A stretch of DNA of 64,000 bases. Origin: Montifringilla adamsi (lineage: Eukaryota; Chordata; Aves; Passeriformes; Passeridae). The stretch lies in contig JAGGNK010000002.1 in the NCBI GenBank assembly GCA_017590115.1, positions 16,859,264-16,923,263 of the forward strand, in the 5' to 3' direction. Made by a program: the position numbers and the translations under genes. The notes below the pieces were generated by a model. That model saw nothing but the letters and a program-made list of their open reading frames with translations. It was not told the origin of the DNA and ran no database searches. Positions 13,341 through 24,178 of the stretch are shown here, piece by piece. Within the stretch, counting starts at the first letter, position 1, and each line of letters begins with the position of its first letter.

Positions 13341-15419
13341 AAAGAATATACCAGATTTTGAATTATGTAGGAGATATTGAAATCTCAGACCCGAATTTTG
13401 AGGTAACTGAGTAAGTGTTGGGTGTCTAAGATCAGCACAGTAATCTATAGGACAGGGGTTAACTCTTTTCCAAGAGTTGGTATCAACACATCAAAGGGCT
13501 TTTGACTCATTATAAACGAGGATGCTTCAGTTTGAAGATGCCATCCCCTCCTCTGTTCATTTTATTTGTCACTGAAGAAGAATAGGTTTCTAGAGAGCTA
13601 AATGCCAAATGTCTCTCACTACAGCCCTGCAGAACTGTTGTCTCTCCCACTCTGTGATCCACAGCAATTAATTCCTTACTTTGTTGGCCCATTTTGTCTC
13701 CTAATTAGTTTGTGTTTGGAACACCATTTGGTGATAAAAACCCAATCTGCTTTGCCATTTGGCTCTTCATTCATTCACTTCCAATGGCTTGTTTAACAGA
13801 AGGGGGGAAAGAAAAATAGAAAAGTTAAAAAAAAAGAAAAAATACTTTTTTTTGCCACAAGGTATCCACCACATAAGCAAATGCCACGCTGAAGAATGCA
13901 CACAAGTTTTTGGTAGATCTGCTCTAAACTGCTCCTGGATTTTGACTTTAGTGCAGTTTTAGCTCAGGAGGACTGACCCATCTATATCAAAATCTACAGA
14001 GGAAGCTTGGTAGGCAGTGGAGACAACCCCCAAGTGCATTTTTATTGGATGTTCCAATTCATGTCTCTTTGCTGCCTCTACCCACCCCAAGCTCCCTGTC
14101 CATGGCAGCTCCGTGTGCTGCTGCTCTCACACAGAATCACTCTGTCCCTTTAGCTGTGTGCCCAGGTTTTGGAATAGTAGATATTTTCAATGTGTGATTG
14201 CTCCTGAAATAATGTTTTATTTCTGAAGATGCTCTCTCATGAAAGGAGCTGCCTCCTTCAACCATTTGTTTTCCAAAACTGATTGCCTGTGGCATGGTTG
14301 TTTTACCTGAGTCTGAACAAGAGAATTCATCATTTACTCAATGCTTTAAATCAGGGAAACATCCTTGAGTTGTCCTCGCTCCCAAAACAGCATTTTGGAT
14401 CTGACTATGTGATAATGTAAATTTAGCACCTATAAACTTCCTGGTAGATAGAAAACATGTAATGACACTTCATTTTCTCTAGAGTGTAGCTAAATGAGGA
14501 ATTGTTGTAGGCAGAGGACAAAGAACTCCCAACACCCCTGTAGAATGACAGGCAGTGGATTGAGAGAAGGAAATTCTTGATTTTTTTACTGTATAATAAT
14601 ATGTTTAAATTTTTTTTTAAAAGCTACTGTAGCATAATATACAATTAAGCCAGAAAAACAGACCCTTGGTAATGAGCTGCCTCTTCATTGAAGTGATTTG
14701 TTAACCACCACTAGTTATGGCATGTAAAAAGTCATGGTTCTTTGAATAACTCAGTGTTTCTCACCCCCCACCCCGCACACCCCCAACACATATTTGTCAC
14801 CAACTGTTTGGGTCTGAAAACTAGACTGATTAATAGTGGGAAAAGGAAGCTGTAAATCAGCTCTAGCTGGTGTATTCCAGGCACTGCAAACTAGAAGTTA
14901 AAAACTTACAGTCTGAACTTGTTTGGCTTCTCTCATTTTTTTTTTTTCTAGACCAGCATCTTCTTTCTAGAGAAGACAAAAAGTAGGAGAGGTAGAAGCA
15001 ATTATTACCAGCCTGTGTCTTTGCTGGACCTTTGATTCTTTTAGATACAGATATTATATTTTACCTTTACAAATTAGCCCAGTTTGTGAACCCTCAGCCT
15101 TCATAGTATTCTGCATCAATGAATTCCCTGGTTTAATACAGGGTGTCTGAAAAAGTAACTTATTTGTATTAATTTTGTTTACTTTTTTCTTGCTAGTTTT
15201 CGTTGATGTCTTCCATCAGTTCTTCTACTCTTATTCCAGTGCAGGGAAAACACAGTGAAGAGTCAATCTGTGCCTCCTCTGTGCCACTCAGTGTAAAGGA
15301 GACATGTTGTACACCCAAAGTCAATTTTTCTGACAGGAGAAGAGTTTCTTCTCTGTCCCTGCTACACAAAACCTTCCTTACCTTTGATTATGCTCTTTCT
15401 GTTTGTTTTTTGTTTTGGC

Positions 15420-15445
15420 TTTTTTTTTTTTTTTTTTTTTTTTTT
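15420..15445 (+). repeat. T26 tract
   Basis: Uninterrupted T run preceded by TTTG-like slippage sequence. It accounts for the Phe-rich end of the open frame at 15203-15466. Confidence 0.95.
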
Positions 15446-18009
15446 AATCCCTTGCATATTTTTTGATGAGTGGAGCCAGGTTTACACTCTGTATTGAAAT
15501 ATCTGTAAGTGCTTTAGAAGGTGTTTCATGCTTAACTGCCAGAAAATTACAGCTACAGTCTGTGGTCAAGGAGTCAAGGTATCTTTAATATTTAGATTGA
15601 TATTACCTGACACATAGATGGATCTGGGGTGGATGTTTGGATGTCATTTGACATGCTTTTCCAATATCTGACTTGAGGTGTGAAATATCCAGATTTGTTC
15701 TTGCTCTGAATATTCACATCTCAGATTTGGAATCAGAATGTCAATAGCACAATTAAGGATCCCAACATCAGATCAATGTCCTTAGTGGGGCACGTGTGAG
15801 GCAGGATTGCAAAGGGCTCTGTGATGTATAAAGAGGATTTAATGGCAGTTTAGGAGAATTTAATGAGTTACACACTTGCTCCTTTGCTGCAGTCACTGAC
15901 TTGTGTAGGCAGGGCAGCAGAGAGATGGGGACACTCCTGAAGAAGGTTTCTCTGACTTTTGGAGGTGTTTTGGTTCTGTAGTCAGGATTCTCTTCCTCAC
16001 TGTCCAGGCAGGAGCAGGAGGATCCATCTGTGGTTTGTGTCCTGCCTGCGTGTCTGCAGGGCTGGCTCTCACTGACACTCCAGCTTTGGAAGGCAGGACC
16101 AGAAAACTCCCAGCAAAACCACCTGGAACAAGAAGCATCTGGCAGGCAGCAAAGTGCAGCAGCCTTTTTCCACGGATTCTGTGCAGCAGTCCTGCTGCAA
16201 TCAGCCTAAAGCAGCAGGGCAGCAGTTGTACTCAGAGTACCAATATCTGTCAGGGCAACTTTTCCTCAGGCATGGGAGAGGATGTCTTTGTGGTTTCATG
16301 TGTCCATTTCTGAGTTGAAAACATTTTTGCCATCCTTGACAAGGTTGATACTAAGAAAATGAAAATAAAATCCGAGTATCTGTTTATTAATCTTATTTTT
16401 AAATTATATTTGGAAAGTTTCTACTGTAGCAGCTGAGCTGAAATTTTCCTGCATGGAATTGACACATCTCCAGCTTTGCAAGAATTGCAGACAGTGGTCC
16501 TGGTTTCACTACTAAATACAGTTGAACTTGATATATAAAGGGTAATGAAAATCAGTAATTGTTCTGAGGAAATCACCTCAAATTTTTATTAATCTGTGGT
16601 TAGATATCCATAACTTATTTACCTTGAACAGACCAGTATTAACCTCTCCCTTCATGGATGGATGGTCAAATGGATTTTCTATTTTTTTCCAACTCTTCAT
16701 TCTTTTGGGACCAGAAAGGTGACCACTGGTGACAATCCATTAATTTAAACAACTTCTGTATTTCAGAGAAAAAGGTGGAGGCTGAGCTCTGTGGGCTATC
16801 CACACCTGGGAGTGTCCTCACATCCATCCTTGTCAGCAAGACTAAACAAGAAAATGATTAAAACTTCTTGAAACAGGATGGATTGAACACTTCAAAGCAA
16901 TGAGGCTTGAGTTTTGCAATCTGTAATGCAGCCCTGCTGCTCTTACAGTGATTTATCCAGCAGGGACTGGTTTGTGAGGCAGTTTTTGCACTTTTTACAA
17001 GCCAACACCTGATCAAGGAAAGTTTGGGGTTTAGTTTGCTTGTCCTGTTTTGGGCTTCATTCTTCTCAGTGATGCTTTTATGCAAAAATATCCTCATGCA
17101 AATATATATTATTTGTTCTGGAGAGGGAAACCCCAGGTGTCTGTGATCAAATGTTCCCAGGCTCTAAAAACAGATTCCTATCTTGAGACCTGAATTTACA
17201 GAAAGTGATCAATTGAAAGCACATCATGTAATTAATCTGTAGGAGCCTTCCACAGTACTCAGAAGTGGGGGAAAATCTTTTTTTCTTTCTTTATTTATAA
17301 TCACTCTTCCTTCCCACAAGCTGATCAAACACACAGGCACAATTTGCTAAGTTTGAATGTTGTTGATTTTGGCAGAAGGCATTTTAGCATTTGTCCACCT
17401 TGAAGTGTTTTTACATCACCATAAAAACAAATACAAGTCGTGTTTGTCTTCTGAAATGTGCTTTTGGGGCGTTCTGTCACAGTCCTGGTACAGATCTAAA
17501 AAACTGAATGAAAACAAAATACAAATAAACCTTTTCTTCATAATCAACATATACAGAAACAAACCACAGTGTGCTCTAATGAGATGGGGTGAAAACTGAT
17601 TTGTGAAAATACACAAATCTTTGTATTTCTGAGATTCTGCATGTGTGTGTGTGGTTGTACTCAACACTGACTAATGAGAAAAGCTGAAATAGAAATGATA
17701 ATTGCTTTTTATCCTGGAGTAGTTTATGAAACATGCAAGAACGTTGCTTTGTGTCAACACTAGACTCTTTCCCAAATAAATCTACATATGGAAAATGAAA
17801 AAAAAACCTCAACACATTCTATAAACATAACAGCTGAAAAGCATACTTGTCTGAGAGAGCAAGAAATTAGGGAATAACAACCACAGAGGATTTCCAGCAT
17901 TATTTTGTACACTGCAGATTGCTTGTATCTGAATATTTCAAGTCCTAGGAATACTTGGGTGTTGCCTCCTATAAAATGCGTGTCTGTCCTCTCTCTTCTT
18001 TCTCAGAAC

Positions 18010-18230
18010 AAATCACAGAATGGTTTGGGTTGGAAGGGACTTTACAGATCTTTTATTTCCAGCCCCTGCCTTGGGCAGGGACACCTTCCACTGTCCCAGG
18101 TGCTCCAAGCTCCATCCAGCCTGGCCCTGGGCACTGCCAGGGATCCAGGGCAGCCCCAGCTGCTCTGGGCTCTTGTGCCAGGGCCTCCCACCCTCACAGG
18201 AAATAATTTCCCCCTGATATCAAATGTAAA
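18010..18230 (-). mobile_element. CR1 LINE, 5'-truncated 3' end
   Basis: Read on the plus strand this is the reverse complement of the CR1 3' end. It opens with CACAGAATGGTTTGGGTTGG, which includes one copy of the complement of the terminal ATTCTGTG-type repeat. It then carries the well-known block with GGGACACCTTCCACTGTCCC and runs on to about 18230. The element is therefore on the minus strand and keeps only about 220 bp of the 3' end of ORF2 and the UTR. It has no poly(A) tail, as is normal for CR1. Several plus-strand frames stay open across it (17905-18297, 17955-18206, 18020-18217) because the repeat is GC-rich; none is a gene. Confidence 0.93.
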
Positions 18231-19078
18231 GGTAGGCAGCCTGATGATAAAAAAGGATTTCTGTACATTTTTAATTAGTGTTGGTGCACTCATTTAAAGC
18301 TTTCTAATACAAAAATAAATTATACTGGCTAATATAGCTTGATATAACTCTAATTAATATAATTTGCAATACTAATTTTGCTTGACTACGGTTTTTAGTA
18401 AGCTCTTGACATTTCTATAAATAAATAGACTGTTTGCAGGAATTTTGATGACTTTGTGTCAATCCACAGATAACAGCCAAACTGTCAACTTCTTCTTGCA
18501 GTTACATTTATTTAATACCTGTTTTTGGACACTGAATAATGAAAATGTTCACTTAGGAAGAGTGTCTGCTTTGTACAGTGAGAGAAAGTTTCAATAATCA
18601 ATAAATATATAATAAGTTTGTTGCTTTAGACCAGTGTATTATTGAACACAATCATGTTTTAGAGCTTATACTCATCTGTACTATTATATAAACCATTATA
18701 TTCACATTTAAATCAATAGTAAGTTACTATTTGCAGTTAGTTGTTTGGTTTTAATTAGCAATTCTCAGATAAAACTCTTCTCTCTTCACCTACAAACAGC
18801 AGCATCGTGCTTGTGCCAGCAGCCAAGCTGGTGGGAAGTTCACAACACACATTTCAAAGTGGGAAAGAGTCAACCTTCAGCCTCTCAGTCCCCTCTGCGT
18901 CGCCCTGAGACAACTTTCAGGCTTTCAACACCCTGGGATAATTTTCCTATTTTCTTCAAAATCTCTAAAACAATAGGAGGGTTGACTCTTGTGAACATAA
19001 TTATTTTTATGATAACTAACATCATTGGTTTCTGCAAGTTTTTGAATTTAATGTCAGATGCTGAGCTAAAAATGGAAC

Positions 19079-19155
19079 AAGAATTTTCTGAGCATTGCTT
19101 TCAAAATACACAAAAAAAGAGCATTTAGTTGAGTGGGCTTCTAGATAGAGTAAAT
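19079..19155 (+). repeat. Dispersed repeat, copy A (77 bp)
   Basis: This segment recurs in the same orientation at 22591-22666, about 3.5 kb away, with four substitutions and one missing A in an A run (roughly 94% identity by eye). The shared block starts at AAGAATTTTCTGAG and ends at CTAGATAGAGTAAAT; both flanks then diverge abruptly. It carries no coding signature. The family is not recognised. It could be a remnant of an interspersed element or of a local segmental copy. Confidence 0.85.
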
Positions 19156-19657
19156 CAAAGCATCTGATTTATGGAAAATATTAAGATCTTCAATATTGCA
19201 AAGACTGGAAAATCACAAGCTGTTGCTTGTGGCAGATAATGGTTTGTAGCACTTCTGATGTGTAATCTGCACAGTTTAACACTGTGTGACTGTCCTCATT
19301 TATATATATTTGGAATTTTCCATTTTTCCTCTTAATAATGGTCACTGGTTTTGTTTATGTCTCCTAATTGCCTTCATTAGCACAGCACCATTGTGTCATT
19401 CTCCCAGGATGGAAAAACTTCATATTTTATACAGTTAAAACATTTCCCAGGTCATTGTCTATGTCTACTCAGACTCTCAGTTGTTCTAAAATTGTTCAGA
19501 ATTATCTCACAGCAGCCCCACCTATTCTAAAAGGCCTTTGCTGAGGCTTCAAATATGGCTTGTTTCAGGTGCACTGGATTCTTACACAGAGATTTTCAAG
19601 TATAAACAATAACATTTGTTTTCTGAACAAAAGCACAAAAGTATTCTTCATATTAAC

Positions 19658-19675
19658 AAAAAAAAAAAAAAAAAA
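19658..19675 (+). repeat. A18 tract
   Basis: Uninterrupted A run, continuing as an A/C-rich stretch to about 19690. Confidence 0.95.
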
Positions 19676-20249
19676 CCCACAAAAACCTAAAAATCTGGTT
19701 CTGAGTTTTGAAGTATTGAAGTTCACTTCCTTAATTAGTGAACTTCACCTCTTAGCATGGAAGTTATCAGATCTCCTATTATAACCTAAAGGAATATATG
19801 TTCTTATTTTTTCCAGATGGGTTGTGGAGGGAGCTCTGATGGTGTGGGGGTGTTTAGGATTGATTAGAGAGTGGCTGCTATTAAAAAAGAGCTGTTTTGT
19901 TGCCTGAGATTTAGTTTGATCTGGGGAGGAACTCTCTGGATGCCTGTGGGCATTTGCAAATGCTTCCACATGTCAAAGCAGTCTAAGTGGTTGGAGCAGT
20001 TTTGAGCTGCAAAATGAGAGCAGAATCCTGTTTTGGTCTTAAGTGATTGTCTTAAATAATGACACATTGGCAATCTCAAAATCATTCTTCATTAGTTTCA
20101 ACCCAATGCCAGCCAGACTGCACAGCTGAAGAAAAGAGCCCAGAATCAACAAACTAACCGCAGGAGGCTCTTGCTTCATAGGGATGCTCAAAAATGTGTT
20201 AAAATGTTAGCAGAGTGTGGGACGTCAAAGAAGAAACCCGACTTTTGTC

Positions 20250-20297
20250 TGATCTGACACATAAATAAGTGGATTGATCTGACGTAAACTAGTGGAT
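20250..20297 (+). repeat. 25/23-bp tandem duplication
   Basis: TGATCTGAC followed by a short variable core and AGTGGAT occurs at 20250-20274 and 20275-20297. The second copy is two bases shorter in the core and contains a TGACGT motif. Confidence 0.75.
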
Positions 20298-22590
20298 TAA
20301 TGGGAGTTACAATGGTTTGCAGTCAATATGTTTTTTGTAATAAACTGGTGGTTGTAGGAGAGGAAGGGAAAAAAAAACCCTTTACCTGCCCTTCACTGAT
20401 TCTTATCATGAAAGAAAACATTAAAAGAAAAGCAGGACAAGATGTATATTTCAAGCAAACCAGAAGAGGCTTTCTTCTCTGCTTGATTTTGCACTTGGGG
20501 AATTTTACTTCATCTCTCCCTTCAAAGGTAGCAGAGAATTCATTTACTGTAGCCCGAGGTTATAATAGCAAAACAAAGGCTTGCAACTTAACATACTTAC
20601 AGAAAAAAAAAAACATACAGAAAAAAACAAAGTAATTCAATTAGACCAACTCACTCGGTTGTTCTTGGACATTTGTGAAGTTGGGAAGGACGTGTAACTT
20701 CTGCTTTTAAAGGAGACAGTCTGCCAGCTGGAAAAAAAGCTCTGGGAGAAGAAAAAGGAGATTGAAAAGGAGCAGTTGGACTGAAGTCACTCAGCTCTTG
20801 CTTCTACCCCAGGTGAGCAGGGCTTTAAAGGAAAAGAGCAGGAGGTCAGACCAAGAGGACTGGTCAGTTCTAAAGATAATGAATTTAGTCTAGGAGATAA
20901 AATGTTCACTGAAATTCAGGAAGGGAATATTTTGTGTGCAGATGACCATAAAACGAGAGCTTTGTCCCAGCGATAATACAGCTCTTTCTTCTCTAAAGCA
21001 AATTACCTAACCTTGAGTAATTTGTCTTAAAGACTTGATGCATTATCCTTATATGGGACTTTTGTCATGTTCTCTGCTGTTCTGAGATTTCATTTGATGA
21101 ATTTAGAAATCAAACACCTTAATTATTTCCAGGATATTTTGGTTTGTTGTAGAGGAGAAACACAAGGACTTAATATGGTTCAAGTGCTAATGTTAATTCC
21201 ATTGTATCCCTGAAGTCAGTGTCTCAAAATTTTTGACCTACACAATGTTATACATGAGCTTGTAAATTATTTTTGGACATTAAAAAAAAAATAAAAGAAG
21301 AAGAAAGAAATCTGGTAGATTTTTATGAGAAAACTGTCTGTGGATCTTGCAGTAATCTGTGCATGTAAGATCTGGATAATATCTCCTTGGTGGAACTTTA
21401 ACTTATAAAGCAATTTTTCCCTTGTTAGGGAAGCTGCCAAACCAATTAGCAAAGGTAATCACACAGGTGGTCCAAGCTGAGCTGCACAAAAGAATGTGAT
21501 TTTGGTATGACAAGTGGAGATTCTGGGTGGCTACAGAACCCCTGAAGGCCTCGGGGGCAGTTTCTGCCGGGCTGGATGAATTCCTGGTCAGGTTTCACAA
21601 CAGCTTGTCCTTTCAGAGTTATTTTCCATCAGGGAAAGCCTCTCCTGTGCTCTCTCCGGTATTTCTGTGACCGTTCTTCACTTCCAAGCCTCTCTAGCCA
21701 AAATCAGAGCAGCCATTTTTGCCATCTGCTTGCAGTCAGCTCCCCCTTGTACGATGGTTTAAAATAAAGCCACAGTTTGCAGTTCTTGGCAGCCCAGTCC
21801 AATCAACCTGACAGCTTTCCTGAGCTGCCATTGTGCAGAGAGACAAAATGTTAATAACTGCAAACCTGAGCCCTAAGTGGGGAATATACATCACAATTCT
21901 GTACAAATACAATGCATGGTACTTTTATTTTAGTGTTTACTATATGTCCCCTCCTTTCCATAATTCATTTTGTCTTTCATACTCAGTCACCCTGGTGCCT
22001 ATAATTTATTCCCTACAGAGCAAAACCAGATATAAAGTGCTTCTGGTTTTCCTTTTTCTTTTTGCATCCCACAGTTCCCATGGTGCTGAAAATCAGTTTT
22101 TAATCTCCCCAGTTAAAAATAGGTTTGAGTTCAATAAACAAGAACATTAAATAAAATTTTCTTTTTTTTTTTTTTTCCCCTGGGACAGGTATGTCTCTCC
22201 CTAATTTTCTATATATTCAATTCCCTTCCAAATCTTCAGAAATAATCCTGCTTTTACAAACATATTTAGCTTCCTTTCTGGAGATGAGAGTTGCAGATGG
22301 TGAGATTTTTATAAAAATATTTAATCTGGAAATAAACTAAAGAGGATTTAAAACTGTGATGGGAAAAGAACAGATGAAGAAAAGAATCTTGAAGTGATCC
22401 AGGAAGTTCAGACCCATTATATTTAGTATGTTAGTGCCTGTTTGCATTTTGTTATTGTTTTATACACATTTGCAAGCATAAATTTCAGAAATTCTTGTAA
22501 GGATAGTACATTGTCTGCTAGTAGGGACTGTAAACATTTGTAAGTTGTTTCTAACATGCTAACCCACTAATCCTGAAATAAACATAGACT

Positions 22591-22666
22591 AAGAATTTTC
22601 TGAGCTTTGCTTTTAAAATATACAAAAAAGAGCATTTAGTTGAGTGGGTTTCTAGATAGAGTAAAT
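22591..22666 (+). repeat. Dispersed repeat, copy B (76 bp)
   Basis: This is the second copy of the sequence at 19079-19155, in direct orientation. It ends at the same GTAAAT and then continues into unrelated AT-rich sequence. The sharp common edges suggest an inserted or copied unit rather than chance similarity. Confidence 0.85.
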
Positions 22667-24083
22667 AAATTCAAATACATTTGAAGATTTTTGAGCCTGA
22701 CTTCTTTTAAACATCTTTGTGCAGGTCCAAAACTTGCGTTTTCATTTGCATTTAGTGGATAAATCTCTTTAATATGTTAAATTTCAATGAGGGGGGAAAA
22801 AAGATTGTAAAAATATGAACCGAAAGGTTTCAAACAAATAGATGAAAGAAGAACATGGTGGGAAATGCCTCTGGGATTTCCTTCAGCTGAAGGGCTGTAA
22901 CAAACAGCACTTATCTCTGGGCTGGCAGACAGAGCAACCCCTGGGCAGCTTCAGGGGCTGAAACAGAGAGCAGGGCCTTATGACAATAAAAGCAAGAATT
23001 GAGTTTTGTCCCACCTGTGGAAGAAATTCAGGCCTTTTAGAGAGAGAGAAATATAAGCTTGTCTGCAGAATGTTAACAATCACTAAATCACCATTGCTCA
23101 GTGAATATTGTCTTGGGAAAGGAACTTTTAGGAGACCTCCTTTACACAGGCTGTGAGACGTGACTGTTTTATGTAAATAAATGGATAGCCCTAAGGAGAT
23201 CGTTCATTACTTCTGCAAAATCAACTTTGGAGGTATGTGGCAGCTGGGAAAAATGCATCTTCTTTAAGGAGTGATTCCTTTTCACATTTTATTTAAGTAT
23301 CTGACCAGAGGGAGGGATATGGATCACAGTTAGAGGATTATAAAGTTATGTATATCACTTATTATTTCATTCTCCAAGGCAGTATTCTGTTTAAGGAGGG
23401 AATTGAGAGAAAAATGGACTTATGTTTGGTTTTGGTTTTGTTCTAATTTATAGGCTTCTACTAAAAGCTACTAAGAAGAGAGATTTATGAAGTGATCTTT
23501 TCACAGCTAGGATTGCCACTATAAGTTTTTTCTTCTGTCCCCACAGCATTCCAGTAATTTCAAAATTACTTTTGTCTTAGAACTTTGACCCCTTCCATGA
23601 GAGTCTGAAGCTGTCCTAAGTCTGAATTCAGCTAACCCGCAATATAATGTAAACAACTACATGACACTCAAGGTGGATTTTTTGTTTTTGCTGAAGAGCC
23701 ATGCCATTTAGAAAATTTGTCTTCCCACGCTGCCGTTCCCTTGGAAGGCAGCAAGTCCTGCTCCGAGGTGGAGAAGCAGCTCTGCTCTCCAGGACATTGC
23801 CTGCTCTGATGCCTTCTGTTCAACTTTCATATTTTCCAGATTGTATACTGCATTGGTACAGAACTCTGTGCTCCACACACAGTGCCAGCAGCTTTCCTCA
23901 CAGCTCAGGCACACAGAACAATCCTTTTCCAGCCCAGAACCGAGGACATTGCTGCAGCTTCAGCCCAAAAAGTGCAAACAGCAGGGGATGGAGGAGAGCA
24001 ACCTGGGAGGGTGGGACTGCATCACCTGGAGCTGGAATTGGACAATTAACAGACAATTTCCAATATGGAAATGGGCCAAAATT

Positions 24084-24090
24084 TATAAAA
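24084..24090 (+). promoter_or_regulatory. TATA box of the solo LTR
   Basis: TATAAAA lies 150 bases before the LTR's 3' end and 83 bases upstream of its AATAAA signal. That is the expected spacing for the U3 promoter with a short R region. Whether it still drives transcription of flanking host DNA cannot be told from sequence. Confidence 0.65.
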
Positions 24091-24172
24091 GTGTGAAAAC
24101 TTGGGGTCCATCTTGGGTGCAGCCCTGTCTGGGCTCCTGTACTGCCCAAGGTGTGTCCTGTGAAGGCCTTTT

Positions 24173-24178
24173 AATAAA
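24173..24178 (+). terminator. LTR polyadenylation signal
   Basis: AATAAA is followed within 10-40 bases by a T/C-rich stretch, as at the R/U5 boundary of retroviral LTRs. Transcripts entering from upstream on the plus strand could be cleaved shortly downstream. Confidence 0.65.

Larger units (their letters stand above)
7775..18009. other. Noncoding DNA, no gene seen
   Basis: Two GC-richer patches, about 8490-8700 and 15990-16220, hold overlapping open frames in several phases (for example 8343-8705 plus and 8460-8723 minus). That is what low stop density produces rather than a gene. AAGTCACTTTTTT occurs twice near 10840 and 10902. Nothing resembling a promoter or exon array is seen. Confidence 0.65.
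18231..23806. other. Noncoding DNA, no gene seen
   Basis: Besides the 77-bp repeat pair and the 25/23-bp duplication, this is unique sequence, very AT-rich between 18290 and 18740. A 111-codon frame at 20300-20635 ends in an A-rich Lys run and is not recognisable. Frame 18745-19128 runs into repeat copy A. Confidence 0.7.

Noticed and set aside
17905..18297. 130-codon plus-strand open frame and overlapping shorter frames
   Set aside because: They are produced by the GC-rich antisense CR1 at 18010-18230.
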